This document shows positions 11,101 to 24,001 of a stretch of DNA of 64,000 bases, piece by piece (the stretch's first letter is position 1; the number at the start of each line of letters is the position of its first letter). The DNA is from Cepaea nemoralis (lineage: Eukaryota; Mollusca; Gastropoda; Stylommatophora; Helicidae): assembly GCA_014155875.1 (NCBI GenBank), contig JACEFZ010011691.1:608501-672500 (forward strand), in the 5' to 3' direction. Both the position numbers and the translations under genes were made by a program. The notes beneath the pieces are model-generated. The model had not been told where the DNA came from. It saw only the letters and a program-made list of their open reading frames with translations, and ran no database searches.

Positions 11101-14100
11101 AAGCCATGGTAGTATAGTGGCTATGTGGTGACTGTTTAGAGAGATGGAAGCCACGGTAGTATAGTGGCTATGTGGAGACTGTTTAGAGAGATGGAAGCCA
11201 CGGTAGTATAGTGGCTATGTGGTGACTGTTTAGAGAGATGAAAACCATTGTAGTATAGTGGCTATGTGGTGACTGTTTAGAGAGATGAAAACCATGGTAG
11301 TATAGTGGCTATGTGGTGACTGTTTAGAGAGATGGAAGCCATGGTAGTATAGTGGCTATGTGGTGACTGTTTAGAGAGATGGAAGCCATGGTAGTATAGT
11401 GGCTATGTGGAGACTGTTTAGAGAGATGGAAGCCATGGTAGTATAGTGGCTATGTGGAGACTGTTTAAGAGATGGAAGCCATGGTAGTATAGTGGCTATG
11501 TGGTGACTGTTTAGAGAGATGGAAGCCATGGTAGTATAGTGGCTATGTGGTGATGGTTAGAGAGATGGAAGCCATGGTAGTATAGTGGCTATGTGGTGAC
11601 TGTTTAGAGAGATGGAAGCCATGGTAGTATAGTGGCTATGTGGTGATGGTTAGAGAGATGGAAGCCATGGTAGTATAGAGGCTATGTGGAGAATGTTTAG
11701 AGAGATGGCAGCCATGGTAGTATAGTGGCTATGTGGTGACTGTTTAGAGAGATGGAAGCCATGGTAGTATAGTGGCTATGTGGTGATGGTTAGAGAGATG
11801 GAAGCCATGGTAGTATAGTGGCTATGTGGTGACTGTTTAGAGAGATGGAAGCCACTGGTAGTATAGTGGCTATGTGGTGACTGTTTAGAGAGATGGAAGC
11901 CATGGTAGTATAGTGGCTATGTGGTGACTGTTTAGAGAGATGAAAGCCATGGTAGTATAGTGGCTATGTGGTGACTGTTTAGAGAGATGGAAGCCATGGT
12001 AGTATAGTGGCTATGTGGAGACTGTTTAGAGAGATGGAAGCCATGGTAGTATAGTGGCTATTGGTGACTGTTTAGAGAGATGGAAGCAATGGTAGTATAG
12101 TGGCTATGTGGATGACTGTTTAGAGAGATGGAAGCCATGGTAGTATAGTGGCTATGTGGATGGACTGTTTAGAGAGATGGAAGCCATGGTAGTATAGTGG
12201 CTATGTGGTGAATGTTTAGAGAGATGGAAGTCCATGGTAGTATAGTGGCTATGTGGTGAATGTTTAGAGAGATGGAAGCCATGGTAGATATAGTTGGCTA
12301 TGTGGTGAATGTTAGAGAGATGGGAAGCCATGGTAGTATAGTGGCTATGTGGTGATGTTTTTAGAGAGGGGGGTTTTTACGCCATGGTAGGTTTGAAAGT
12401 AAGGGTAGTAGGCTATGTGGTGAATGTTAGAGAGCTGGAAGCCATGGTAGTATACGTGGCTATGTGGTGATGTTTAGAGAGATTGAAGCATGGTAGTATA
12501 GGGCTATGTGGTGATGTTAGAGAGATGGAAGTCATGGTAGTATAGTGGCTATGTGGTGACTGTTTAGATAGATGGAAGCCATGGTAGTATAGTGGCTATG
12601 TGGTGACTGTCTAGAGAGATGGAAGTCATGGTAGTATAGTGGCTATGTGGTGACTGTTTAGATAGATGGAAGCCATGGTAGTATAGTGGCTATGTGGTGA
12701 ATGTTTAGATAGATGGGAAGCCATTGGTAGTATAGTGGCTATGTGGTGACTGTTTAGAGAGATGGAAGCCATGGTAGTATAGTGGCTATGTGGTGACTGT
12801 TTAGAGAGATGGAAGCCCATGGTAGTAATGTGGCTATGTGGTGACTGTTTAGAGAGATGGAAGCCACTGGTAGTATAGTGGCTATGTGGGAGACTTGTTT
12901 AGAGAGATGGAAGCCAATGGTAGTATAGTGGCTATGTGGTGACTGTTTAGAGAGATGGAAGCCATGGTAGTATAGTGGCTATGTGGTGACTGTTTAGAGA
13001 GATGGAAGCCATGGTAGTATAGTGGCTATGTGGTGACTGTTTAGAGAGATGGAAGCCATGGTAGTATAGTGGCTATGTGGTGACTGTTTAGAGAGATGGA
13101 AGCCATGGTAGTATAGTGGCTATGTGGTGACTGTTTAGAGAGAGGAAGCCATGGTAGTATAGTGGCTATGTGGTGACTGTTTAGAGAGATGGAAGCCATG
13201 GTAGTATAGTGGCTATGTGGTGACTGTTTAGAGAGATGGAAGCCATGGTAGTATAGTGGCTATGTGGTGACTGTTTAGAGAGATGGAAGCCATGGTAGTA
13301 TAGTGGCTATGTGGTGGACTGTTTAGAGAGATGGAAGCCATGGTAGTATAGTGGCTATGTGGTGACTGTTTAGAGAGATGGAAGCCATGGTAGTATAGTG
13401 GCTATGTGGTGACTGTTTAGAGAGATGGAAGCCATGGTAGTATAGTGGCTATGTGGTGACTGTTTAGAGAGATGGAAGCCATGGTAGTATAGTGGCTATG
13501 TGGTGACTGTTTAGAGAGATGGAAGCCATGGTAGTATAGTGGCTATGTGGTGACTGTTTAGAGAGATGGAAGACATGGTAGTATAGTGGCTATGTGGTGA
13601 CTGTTTAGAGAGATGGAAGCCATGGTAGTATAGTGGCTATGTGGTGACTGTTTAGAGAGATGGAAGCCATGGTAGTATAGTGGCTATGTGGTGACTGTTT
13701 AGAGAGATGGAAGCCATGGTAGTATAGTGGCTATGTGGTGACTGTTTAGAGAGATGAAGCCATGGTAGTATAGTGGCTATGTGGTGACTGTTTAGAGAGA
13801 TGGAAGCCATGGTAGTATAGTGGCTATGTGGTGACTGTTTAGAGAGATGGAAGCCATGGTAGTATAGTGGCTATGTGGTGACTGTTTAGAGAGATGGAAG
13901 CCATGGTAGTATAGTGGCTATGTGGTGACTGTTTAGAGAGATGGAAGCCATGGTAGTATAGTGGCTATGTGGTGACTGTTTAGAGAGATGGAAGCCATGG
14001 TAGTATAGTGGCTATGTGGTGACTGTTTAGAGAGATGGAAGCCATGGTAGTATAGTGGCTATGTGGTGACTGTTTAGAGAGATGGAAGCCATGGTAGTAT

Positions 14101-17100
14101 AGTGGCTATGTGGTGACTGTTTAGAGAGATGGAAGCCATGGTAGTATAGTGGCTATGTGGTGACTGTTTAGAGAGATGGAAGCCATGGTAGTATAGTGGC
14201 TATGTGGTGACTGTTTAGAGAGATGGAAGCCATGGTAGTATAGTGGCTATGTGGTGACTGTTTAGAGAGATGGAAGCCATGGTAGTATAGTGGCTATGTG
14301 GTGACTGTTTAGAGAGATGGAAGCCATGGTAGTATAGTGGCTATGTGGTGACTGTTTAGAGAGATGGAAGTCCATGGTAGTATAGTGGCTATGTGGTGAC
14401 TGTTTAGAGAGATGGAAGCCATGGTAGTATAGTGGCTATGTGGTGACTGTTTAGAGAGATGGAAGCCATGGTAGTATAGTGGCTATGTGGTGACTGTATG
14501 GTAGTATAGTGGCTATGTGGTGACTGTTTAGAGAGATGGAAGCCATGGTAGTATAGTGGCTATGTGGTGACTGTTTAGAGAGATGGAAGTCATGGTAGTA
14601 TAGTGGCTATGTGGTGACTGTTTAGAGAGATGGAAGTCATGGTAGTATAGTGGCTATGTGGTGACTGTTTAGAGAGATGGAAGCATGGTAGTATAGTGGC
14701 TATGTGGAGACTGTTTAGAGAGATGGAAGCCATGGTAGTATAGTGGCTATGTGGTGACTGTTTAGAGAGATGGAAGCCATGGTAGTATAGTGGCTATGTG
14801 GGACTGTTTAGAGAGATGGAAGCCATGGTAGTATAGTGGCTATGTGGTGACTGTTTAGAGAGATGGAAGTCATGGTTAGTATAGTGGCTATGTGGTGACT
14901 GTTTAGAGAGAAGGAAGCCATGGTAGTATAGTGGCTATGTGGTGAACTGTTTAGAGAGATGGAAGTCATGGTAGTATAGTGGCTATGTGGTGACTGTTTA
15001 GAGAGATGGAAGCCATGGTAGTATAGTGGCTATGTGGTGACTGTTTAGAGAGATGGAAGCCATGGTAGTATAGTGGCTATGTGGTGACTGTTTAGAGAGA
15101 TGGAAGCCATGGTAGTATAGAGGCTATGTGGAGACTGTTTAGAGAGATGGAAGCCATGGTAGTATAGTGGCTATGTGGTGACTGTTTAGAGAGATGGAAG
15201 CCATGGTAGTATAGTGGCTATGTGGAGACTGTTTAGAGAGATGGAAGCCATGGTAGTATAGTGGCTATGTGGTGACTGTTTAGAGAGATGGAAGCCATGG
15301 TAGTATAGTGGCTATGTGGTGACTGTTTAGAGAGATGGAAGCCATGGTAGTATAGTGGCTATGTGGTGACTGTTTAGAGAGATGGAAGCCATGGTAGTAT
15401 AGTGGCTTTGTTGTGACTGTTTAGAGAGGTGGAAGCCACGGTAGTATAGTGGCTATGTGGTGACTGTTTAGAGAGATGGAAGCCATGGTAGTATAGTGGC
15501 TATGTGGAGACTGTTTAGAGAGATGGAAGCCATGGAGTATAGTGGCTATGTGGTGACTGTTTAGAGAGATGAAAGCCATGGTAGTATAATGGCTATGTGG
15601 TGACTGTTTAGAGAGATGGAAGCCATGGTAGTATAGTGGCTATGTGGTGACTGTTTAGAGAGATGGAAGCCATGGTAGTATAGTGGCTATGCGGTGACTG
15701 TTTAGAGAGATGGAAGCCATGGTAGTATATTGGCTATGTGGTGCTGTTTTAGAGAGGTGGAAGCCATGGAGTATAGTGGCTATGTGGAGATTGTTTAGAG
15801 AGATGGAAGCCATGGTAGTATGTAGTGGCTATGTGGTGACTGTTAGAGAGATGGAAGCCATGGTAGTATAGTGGCTGTGTGAGAGACTGTTTTAGAGAGA
15901 TGGCAGCCATGGTAGTATAATGGCTGTGTGGTGACTGTTTAGAGAGATGGCAGCCATGGTAGTATAGTGGCTGTGTGGAGACGTTTTAGAGAGATGGCAG
16001 CCATGGGTAGTATAGTGGTTGTGTGGACTGTTATAGAGAGATGGCAGCCATGGTAGTATAGTGGCTGTTTGGAGACTGTTTAGAGAGATGGCAGCCATGG
16101 TAGTATAGTGGCTGTGTGGAGACTGTTTATATGAGATGGCAGCCATGGTAGTATAGTGGCTAGGCCGTGACTGTTTAGAGAGATGGCAGCCATGGTAGTA
16201 TAGTGGCTATGCATGGACTGTTTAGAGAGATGGAAGCCATGGTAGTATAGTGGCTATGTGGTGACTGTTTAGAGAGATGGAAGCCATGGTAGTATAGTGG
16301 CTATGTGGTGACTGTTTAGAGAGATGGAAGCCATGGTAGATAGTGGCTATGTGGAGACTGTTTAGAGAGATGGAAGCCATGGTAGTATAGTGGCTATGTG
16401 GTGACTGTTTAGAGAGATGGAAGCCATAGTAGTATAGTGGCTATGTGGAGACTGTTTAGAGAGATGGAAGCCATGGTAGTATAGTGGCTATGTGGTGACT
16501 GTTTAGAGAGATGGAAGCCAAGGTAGTATAGTGGCTATGTGGTGACTGTTTAGAGAGATGGAAACCATGGTAGTATAGTGGCCATGTGGAGACTGTTTAG
16601 AGAGAAGGAAGCCCAGTAGTATAGTGGCTATGTGGTGACTGTTTAGAGAGATGGAAGCCACGGTAGTATAGTGGCTATGTGGTGACTGTTTAGAGAGATG
16701 GAAGCCATGGTAGTATAGTGGCTATGTGGAGACTGTTTAGAGAGATGGAAGCCATGGAGTATAGTGGCTATGTGGTGACTGTTTAGAGAGGTGGAAGCCA
16801 TGGTAGTATAGTGGCTATGTGGTGACTGTTTAGAGAGATGGAAGACATGGTAGTATAGTGGCTATGTGGTGACTGTTTAGAGAGATGGAAGCCATGGTAG
16901 TATAGTGGCTATGTGGTGACTGTTTAGAGAGATGGAAGCCACGGTAGTATAGTGGCTATGTGGTGACTGTTTAGAGAGATGGAAGCCATGGTAGTATAGT
17001 GGCTATGTGGAGACTGTTTAGAGAGATGGAAGCCATGGAGTATAGTGGCTATGTGGTGACTGTTTAGAGAGATGAAAGCCATGGTAGTATAGTGGCTATG

Positions 17101-20100
17101 TGGAGACTGTTTAGAGAGATGGAAGCCACGGTAGTATAGTGGCTATGTGGTGACTGTTTAGAGAGATGGAAGCCATGGTAGTATAGTGGCTATGCGGTGA
17201 CTGTTTAGAGAGGTGGAAGCCATGGTAGTATAGTGGCTATGTGGTGACTGTTTAGAGAGGTGGAAGCCATGGTAGTATAGTGGCTATGTGGTGACTGTTT
17301 AGAGAGATGGAAGCCATGGTAGTATAGTGGCTATGTGGAGATTGTTTAGAGAGATGGAAGCCATGGAGTATAGTGGCTATGTGGTGACTGTTTAGAGAGA
17401 TGGAAGCCATGGAGTTTAGTGGCTATGTGGTGACTGTTTAGAGAGATGGAAGCCATGGTAGTATAGTGGCTGTGTGGAGACTGTTTAGAGAGATGGCAGC
17501 CATGGTAGTATAGTGGCTGTGTGGAGACTGTTTAGAGAGATGGCAGCCATGGTAGTATAGTGGCTGTGTGGTGACTGTTTAGAGAGATGGCAGCCATGGT
17601 AGTATAGTGGCTGTGTGGAGACTGTTTAGAGAGATGGCAGCCATGGTAGTATAGTGGTGTGTGGAGACTGTTTAGAGAGATGGCAGCCATGGTAGTATAG
17701 TGGCTGTGTGGAGACTGTTTAGAGAGATGGCAGCCATGGTAGTATAGTGGCTATGCAGTGACTGTTTTAGAGAGATGGAAGCCATGGTAGTATAGTGGCT
17801 ATGTGGTGACTGCTTAGAGAGATGGAAGCCATGGTAGTATAGTGGCTATGTGGTGACTGTTTAGAGAGCTGGAAGCCATGGTAGTATAGTGGCTATGTGG
17901 TGACTGTTTTAGAGAGATGGAAGCCATGGTAGTATAGTGGCTATGTGGTTACTGTATAGAGAGATGGAAGCCATGGTAGTATAGTGGCTGTGTGGTGACT
18001 GTTTAGAGAGATGGAAGCCATGGTAGTACAGTGGCTGTGTGGTGACTGTTTAGAGAGATGGAAGCCATGGAGTATAGTGGCTATGTGGTGACTGTTTAGA
18101 GAGATGGAAGCCATGGTAGTATAGTGGCTATGTGGTGACTGTATAGAGAGATGGAAGCCATGGTAGTATAGTGGCTATGTGGTGACTGTTTAGAGAAGAT
18201 GGAAGCCATGGTAGTATAGTGGCTATGTGGTGACTGTTTAGAGAGATGGAAGCCATGGTAGTATAGTGGCTATGTGGTGACTGTTTAGAGAGATGGAAGC
18301 CATGGTAGTATAGTGGCTATGTGGTTACTGTATAGAGAGATGGAAGCCATGGTAGTATAGTGGCTGTGTGGTGACTGTTTAGAGAGATGGAAGCCATGGT
18401 AGTACAGTGGCTGTGTGGTGACTGTTTAGAGAGATGGAAGCCATGGAGTATAGTGGCTATGTGGTGACTGTTTAGAGAGATGGAAGCCATGGTAGTATAG
18501 TGGCTATGTGGTGACTGTATAGAGAGATGGAAGCCATGGTAGTATAGTGGCTATGTGGTGACTGTTTAGAGAGATGGAAGCCATGGTAGTATAGTGGCTA
18601 TGTGGAGACTGTTTAGAGAGAGGGAAGCCATGGTAGTATAGTGGCTATGTGGTGACTGTTTAGAGAGATGGAAACCATGGTAGTATAGTGGCTATGTGGT
18701 GACTGTTTAGAGAGATGGAAGCCACGGTAGTATAGTGGCTATGTGGTGACTGTTTAGAGAGATGGAAGCCACGGTAGTATAGTGGCTATGTGGTGACTGT
18801 TTAGAGAGATGGAAGCCATGGTAGTATAGTGGCTATGTGGAGACTGTTTAGAGAGATGGAAGCCATGGAGTATAGTGGCTATGTGGTGACTGTTTAGAGA
18901 GGTGGAAGCCATGGAAGTATAGTGGCTATGTGGTGACTGTTTAGAGAGATGGAAGCCATGGTAGTATAGTGGCTATGTGGTGACTGTTTAGAGAGATGGA
19001 AGCCATGGTAGTATAGTGGCTATGTTGTGACTGTTTAGAGAGGTGGAAGCCACGGTAGTATAGTGGCTATGTTGTGACTGTTTAGAGAGCTGGAAGCATG
19101 GTAGTAAAGTGGTCTATGTGGAGACTGTTTAGAGAGATGGAAGCCATGGAGTATAGTGGCTATGTGGTGACTGTTTAGAGAGATGCAAGCCATGGTAGTA
19201 TAATGGCTATGTGGTGGACTGTTTAGAGAGATGGAAGCCATGGTAGTATAGTGGCTATGTGGGGGACTGTTTAGAGAGATGGAAGCCATGGTAGTATAGT
19301 GGCTATGCAGTGACTGTTTAGAGAGAGTGGAAGCATGGTAGTATAGTGGCTATGTGGTGACTGTTTAGGAGAGGTGGAAGCCATGGTAGTATAGTGGCTA
19401 TGTGGAGATTGTTTAGAGAGATGGAAGCCATGGAGTATAGTGGCTATGTGGTGACTGTTTAGAGAGATGGAAGCCATGGTAGTATAGTGGCTATGTGGTG
19501 ACTGTTTAGAGAGATGGAAGCCATGGTAGTATAGTGGCTGTGTGGAGACTGTTTAGAGAGATGGCAGCCATGGTAGTATAATGGCTGTGGTGGTGACTGT
19601 TTAGAGAGATGGCAGCCATGGTAGTATAGTTGGCTGTGTGGAGACTGTTTAGAGAGATGGCAGCCATGGTAGTATAGTGGCTGTGTGGAGACTGTTTAGA
19701 GAGATGGCAGCCATGGTAGTATAGTGGCTGTGTGGAGACTGTTTAGAGAGATGGCAGCCATGGTAGTATAGTGGCTGTGTGGAGACTGTTTAGAGAGATG
19801 GCAGCCATGGTAGTATAGTGGCTATGCAGTGACTGTTTAGAGAGATGGAAGCCATGGTAGTATAGTGGCTATGTGGTGACTGTTTAGAGAGATGGAAGCC
19901 ATGGTAGTATAGTGGCTATGTGGTGACTGTTTAGAGAGATGGAAGCCATGGTAGTATAGTGGCTATGTGGTGACTGTTTAGAGAGATGGAAGCCATGGTA
20001 GTATAGTGGCTATGTGGAGACTGTTTAGAGAGATGGAAGCCATGGTAGTATAGTGGCTATGTGGTGACTGTTTAGAGAGATGGAAGCCATAGTAGTATAG

Positions 20101-22274
20101 TGGCTATGTGGAGACTGTTTAGAGAGATGGAAGCCATGGTAGTATAGTGGCTATGTGGTGACTGTTTAGAGAGATGGAAGCCAAGGTAGTATAGTGGCTA
20201 TGTGGTGACTGTTTAGAGAGATGGAAACCATGGTAGTATAGTGGCCATGTGGAGACTGTTTAGAGAGAAGGAAGCCACAGTAGTATAGTGGCTATGTGGT
20301 GACTGTTTAGAGAGATGGAAGCCACGGTAGTATAGTGGCTATGTGGTGACTGTTTAGAGAGATGGAAGCCATGGTAGTATAGTGGCTATGTGGAGACTGT
20401 TTAGAGAGATGGAAGCCATGGAGTATAGTGGCTATGTGGTGACTGTTTAGAGAGGTGGAAGCCATGGTAGTATAGTGGCTATGTGGTGACTGTTGTAGGA
20501 GAGATGGAAGACATGTAGTATAGTGGCTATGTGGTGACTGTTTAGAGAGATGGAAGCCATGGTAAGTATAGTGGCTATGTTGTGACTGTATAGAGAGGTG
20601 GAAGCCCACGGTAGTATAGTGGCTATGTTTGTGACTGTTTAGAAGAGATGGAAGCCATGGTAGTAAAGTGGCTATGTGGAGACTGTTTAGAGAGATGGAA
20701 GCCATGGAGTATAGTGGCTATGTGTTGATGTTTTAGAGAGATGAAAGCCATGGTAGTATAGTGGCTATGTGGAGACTGTTTAGAGAGATGGAAGCACGGT
20801 AGTATAGTGGCTATGTGGTGACTGTTTAGAGAGATGGAAGCCATGGTAGTATAGTGGCTATGCGGTGACTGTTTAGAGAGGTGGAAGCCATGGTAGTATA
20901 GTGGCTATGTGGTGACTGTTTAGAGAGGTGGAAGCCATGGTAGTATAGTGGCTATGTGGTGACTGTTTAGAGAGATGGAAGCCATGGTAGTATAGTGGCT
21001 ATGTGGAGATTGTTTAGAGAGATGGAAGCCATGGAGTATAGTGGCTATGTGGTGACTGTTTAGAGAGATGGAAGCCATGGAGTTTAGTGGCTATGTGGTG
21101 ACTGTTTAGAGAGATGGAAGCCATGGTAGTATAGTGGCTGTGTGGAGACTGTTAGAGAGATGGCAGCCATGGTAGTATAGTGGGCTGTGTGGAGACTGTT
21201 TAGAGAGATGGCAGCCATGGTAGTATAGTGGCTGTGTGGTGACTGTTTAGAGAGATGGCAGCCATGGTAGTATAGTGGCTGTGTGGAGACTGTTTAGAGA
21301 GATGGCAGCCATGGTAGTATAGTGGCTGTGTGGAGACTGTTTAGAGAGATGGCAGCCATGGTAGTATAGTGGCTGTGTGGAGACTGTTTAGAGAGATGGC
21401 AGCCATGGTAGTATAGTGGCTATGCAGTGACTGTTTAGAGAGATGGAAGCCATGGTAGTATAGTGGCTATGTGGTGACTGCTTAGAGAGATGGAAGCCAT
21501 GGTAGTATAGTGGCTATGTGCTGACTGTTTTAGAGAGATGGAAGCCATGGTAGTATAGTGGCTATGTGGTGACTGTTTAGAGAGATGGAAGCCATGGTAG
21601 TATAGTGGCTATGTGGTTACTGTATAGAGAGATGGAAGCCATGGTAGTATAGTGGCTGTGTGGTGACTGTTTAGAGAGATGGAAGCCATGGTAGTACAGT
21701 GGCTGTGTGGTGACTGTTTAGAGAGATGGAAGCCATGGAGTATAGTGGCTATGTGGTGACTGTTTAGAGAGATGGAAGCCATGGTAGTATAGTGGCTATG
21801 TGGTGACTGTATAGAGAGATGGAAGCCATGGTAGTATAGTGGCTATGTGGTGACTGTTTAGAGAGATGGAAGCCATGGTAGTATAGTGGCTATGTGGTGA
21901 CTGTTTAGAGAGATGGAAGCCATGGTAGTATAGTGGCTATGTGGTGACTGTTTAGAGAGATGGAAGCCATGGTAGTATAGTGGCTATGTGGTTACTGTAT
22001 AGAGAGATGGAAGCCATGGTAGTATAGTGGCTGTGTGGTGACTGTTTAGAGAGATGGAAGCCATGGTAGTACAGTGGCTGTGTGGTGACTGTTTAGAGAG
22101 ATGGAAGCCATGGAGTATAGTGGCTATGTGGTGACTGTTTAGAGAGATGGAAGCCATGGTAGTATAGTGGCTATGTGGTGACTGTATAGAGAGATGGAAG
22201 CCATGGTAGTATAGTGGCTATGTGGTGACTGTTTAGAGAGATGGAAGCCACAGTAGTATAGTGGCTATGTGGTG
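8159..22274. repeat. 14-kb satellite array of a 47-bp unit, about 300 copies
   Basis: The unit contains TTTAGAGAGATGGAAGCCAT, then GGTAGTATAGTGGCTATGTG, then GTGACTG or GAGACTG. Recurrent variants include GGCAGCC for GGAAGCC, GCTGTGTGG for GCTATGTGG, CACGG for CATGG, a 3-bp deletion (CATGGAGTATAG) and a short GTGATGGTTAG form. The block at about 12.9-14.7 kb is nearly homogeneous, while the flanks are mixed. Each unit has an AGCCA...TGGCT inverted repeat around an A-box-like TAGTATAGTGG. Minus-strand ORFs (ISLNSHHIATILPWL-type) are frame artefacts, because 47 is not a multiple of 3. The array interrupts a LINE at 8158. Confidence 0.98.
12040..12540. other. Satellite stretch with abnormal indel density
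   Basis: Single-base insertions and deletions (TGGATGACTG, AGTCCATGG, ATAGTTGGC) and a garbled GAGGGGGGTTTTTACGCC run concentrate here, while both sides are clean. This looks like uncorrected long-read or collapsed-consensus noise rather than biological divergence. Confidence 0.55.
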
Positions 22275-22275
22275 A
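16560..22275. repeat. Higher-order duplication (about 3.67 kb) inside the 47-bp satellite
   Basis: Rare variant landmarks recur at a fixed spacing. A GAAACC...GGCCATGTGG...AAGGAAGCC run lies at about 16560 and 20224. A GGTTACTGTATAGAG...TAGTACAGTGG run lies at about 17947 and 21616, and again at 18323 and 21990. The spacing is 3664-3669 bp, about 78 units, so a block near 16.4-18.6 kb was duplicated to about 20.1-22.3 kb. The landmark also repeats at 376 bp (8 units) within each block. Confidence 0.8.
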
Positions 22276-22365
22276 TGGGTTCGGGAGTGGACTCTCATTT
22301 TGTTCATTGACCTGGGATCCAAGGTCAACCCAGCCTTCTTCTTCTTTCATTCACTTGAAATATGC

Positions 22366-22890
22366 CTATAACTGCAATGCTGTCTCTTGTATGAATCTAA
22401 CTGTCTTTTTTAGTTCACACAGCGGTCCATAGAGTTTATCTTCCACTGTCGTCTCTCTAGGCCAGAAGGTTTGCCTAGATATGTTATATTTTGGGCAGTC
22501 TTGGAGTATGTGCTCTCCTGTCTGCGACACCAATCCACATGTGCACATGGCTGTTTCAGCAATCTTGAATTGTGTATACATATGGTTGCTTAATCTATTG
22601 CGTCCTGTTCTGAGGCGCAGAATAATTACTTGTTCTGGTCTGTCCATAACATGGTAGGTATCTTGAGCATGTTTTGGTGGCTTTCTGACTGATTTGATCA
22701 TTCTTTTCTTTTGGTGACATGTAATGGGTACATCAGGCTGTTTTTCTTTGGCTCCTTCCTTAGCCAATTGATCATCTCTGTCGTTTCCGGGTACTCCACA
22801 GTGGGATGGTATCCACTGTATGGTGACCTTATGCTGACTGCTAAGTTCAGAAAGTAGTGTCCTTTTTTCACGGTCAAAGACAACGGTCAT
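22366..22890 (-). pseudogene. LINE RNase H and C-terminal domain fragment
   Basis: A 174-codon minus-strand ORF. Its first residues (FDREKRTLLSEL) lead into IQWIPSHCGVPGNDRDDQLA, the hallmark RNase H C-terminal motif of Jockey/I/R1-type LINEs (H and final D of the active site). Next come LRTGRNRLSNHMY and a Cys/His cluster (CTCG...TGEHILQDCP) ending in a FWPRETTVEDKLYG-type tail. The same C-terminal layout recurs at 40432-40745. The front of the protein is missing, so this is a 5'-truncated insertion next to the satellite array (ends 22274). At 22890 it meets an unrelated dispersed repeat. Confidence 0.85.
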
Positions 22891-23110
22891 TCCTCAAAGG
22901 AAGGCAGGGACAGTCCATGGCATTTTCCACCATCCAGGGTTGCTTCCATAATTGCAGGGCCGGCACATAGCGCCCTGGTGCTGGGCCCACCGTCCTGCTC
23001 ATGGCTGCTTTAATTCCTCACTTCAATATATTGGGCATTTCGTTCGCCCCGGGCCGTTCCCGCATAAACCAGACAGGCCTGCAGACGGTATCCGCTCAGC
23101 GAGTTTTCAA
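22890..23110 (+). repeat. Dispersed repeat shared with 39.96-40.19 kb
   Basis: GGAAGGCAGGG.CAG.CCATGG, GCTTCCATAATTGCAG and ACACATAGCGC are shared with 39970-40190 on the same strand, along with a CATGGCTGCTT and ATATTGGGC context. The family is not recognised and no convincing coding frame is shared. Confidence 0.7.
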
Positions 23111-23174
23111 CACGGACATGTGCTTGTCTTTGTGCCCGTCAGAGCTGTTCCAGGCACGACAGACATTCGGAAAA

Positions 23175-23740
23175 CTACCTAGTCAGGTGGAGGGGTTGTA
23201 TGTGGGGGATGTGTTTGGGTTGATGGGTGATGTGTGGATGGGTGAAGGGATGTGTAGTTGGTGGGGGATGTATGTGTGTGTGAGGGATGTGTGTGTGTGT
23301 GTGTGGGGGATATTTGGGAGGATTATTGGAAGTATGTGGGTGTTGGTGGGTTGGGGAGTGTGGGTAGGGAATGTGTATTTGGGTGGGTGAATGGGTGTGT
23401 AGGCGATTGTGTGGGTTGGGGATGGGTGTGTAATGTGTGTGGGGGTGAGTGTGGGGGGGGGGGGGGAGGTGTCTGTGAATGGGATGTTTGTGTGGGTGGG
23501 ATTGTGTGAGTGTGGATAGGGTAAATGTGAGTGGGTGGAGGATGTATGTGTGGGTGGTGAGGATGTTTGTAGGTGGGGGGTGTGTGGGTGGGTGGGGAAA
23601 TGTGTGTGTGGGTGAGGGATGTGTGGGCGGGGATGTGTATGAGGAATGCATGTGGGGGATGTGTGTGTGTGTGAGGCGAATATGTTTATGGGTGGGGTTT
23701 TATGTGGGAGGGGAGATGTGTAAGAGGTGGGGGAGGATCC
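23175..23740. repeat. Second G/T-rich low-complexity block
   Basis: Same texture as 1619-2845: GGGTGGG, GTGTGTG and GGGGGATGTG motifs, including a run of about 13 G at 23453-23467. The minus-strand His/Thr/Pro-rich ORF (158 codons) is compositional. Confidence 0.85.
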
Positions 23741-23851
23741 ACTTGGTTAATAATGTTCCCTTCTATTTCCATTCAACATTTTGGTGCCAAAATAAAATTA
23801 AGATTTTCATTTGAAGCCCCTTTGTATGGCTAGCAGACTTGAAAAAAGATT

Positions 23852-23970
23852 AATAATAGAGCAAACTTTCAAATCATATAAAAGATATAAAAATGTACAG
23901 ATTAAATAAGATAAATAATAGAGAAAACTTTCACATCATATAAAAGATATAAAAATGTACAGATTATAAA
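23852..23970. repeat. 62-bp tandem duplication, AT-rich
   Basis: AATAATAGAG.AAACTTTCA is followed by ATCATATAAAAGATATAAAA, occurring twice about 62 bp apart with few differences. Confidence 0.85.
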
Positions 23971-24001
23971 TTCTGCTATGTTTTGTTGCACATAATCTTA
24001 C

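Noticed and set aside
12626..20844. Repeated minus-strand ORFs of the MASISLNSHHIATIL type
   Set aside because: Translations of the 47-bp satellite. The period is not a multiple of three and the frame changes at each variant unit.
8159..22274. CRISPR-like array
   Set aside because: Units are contiguous with no unique spacers, and the context is eukaryotic with no cas genes.
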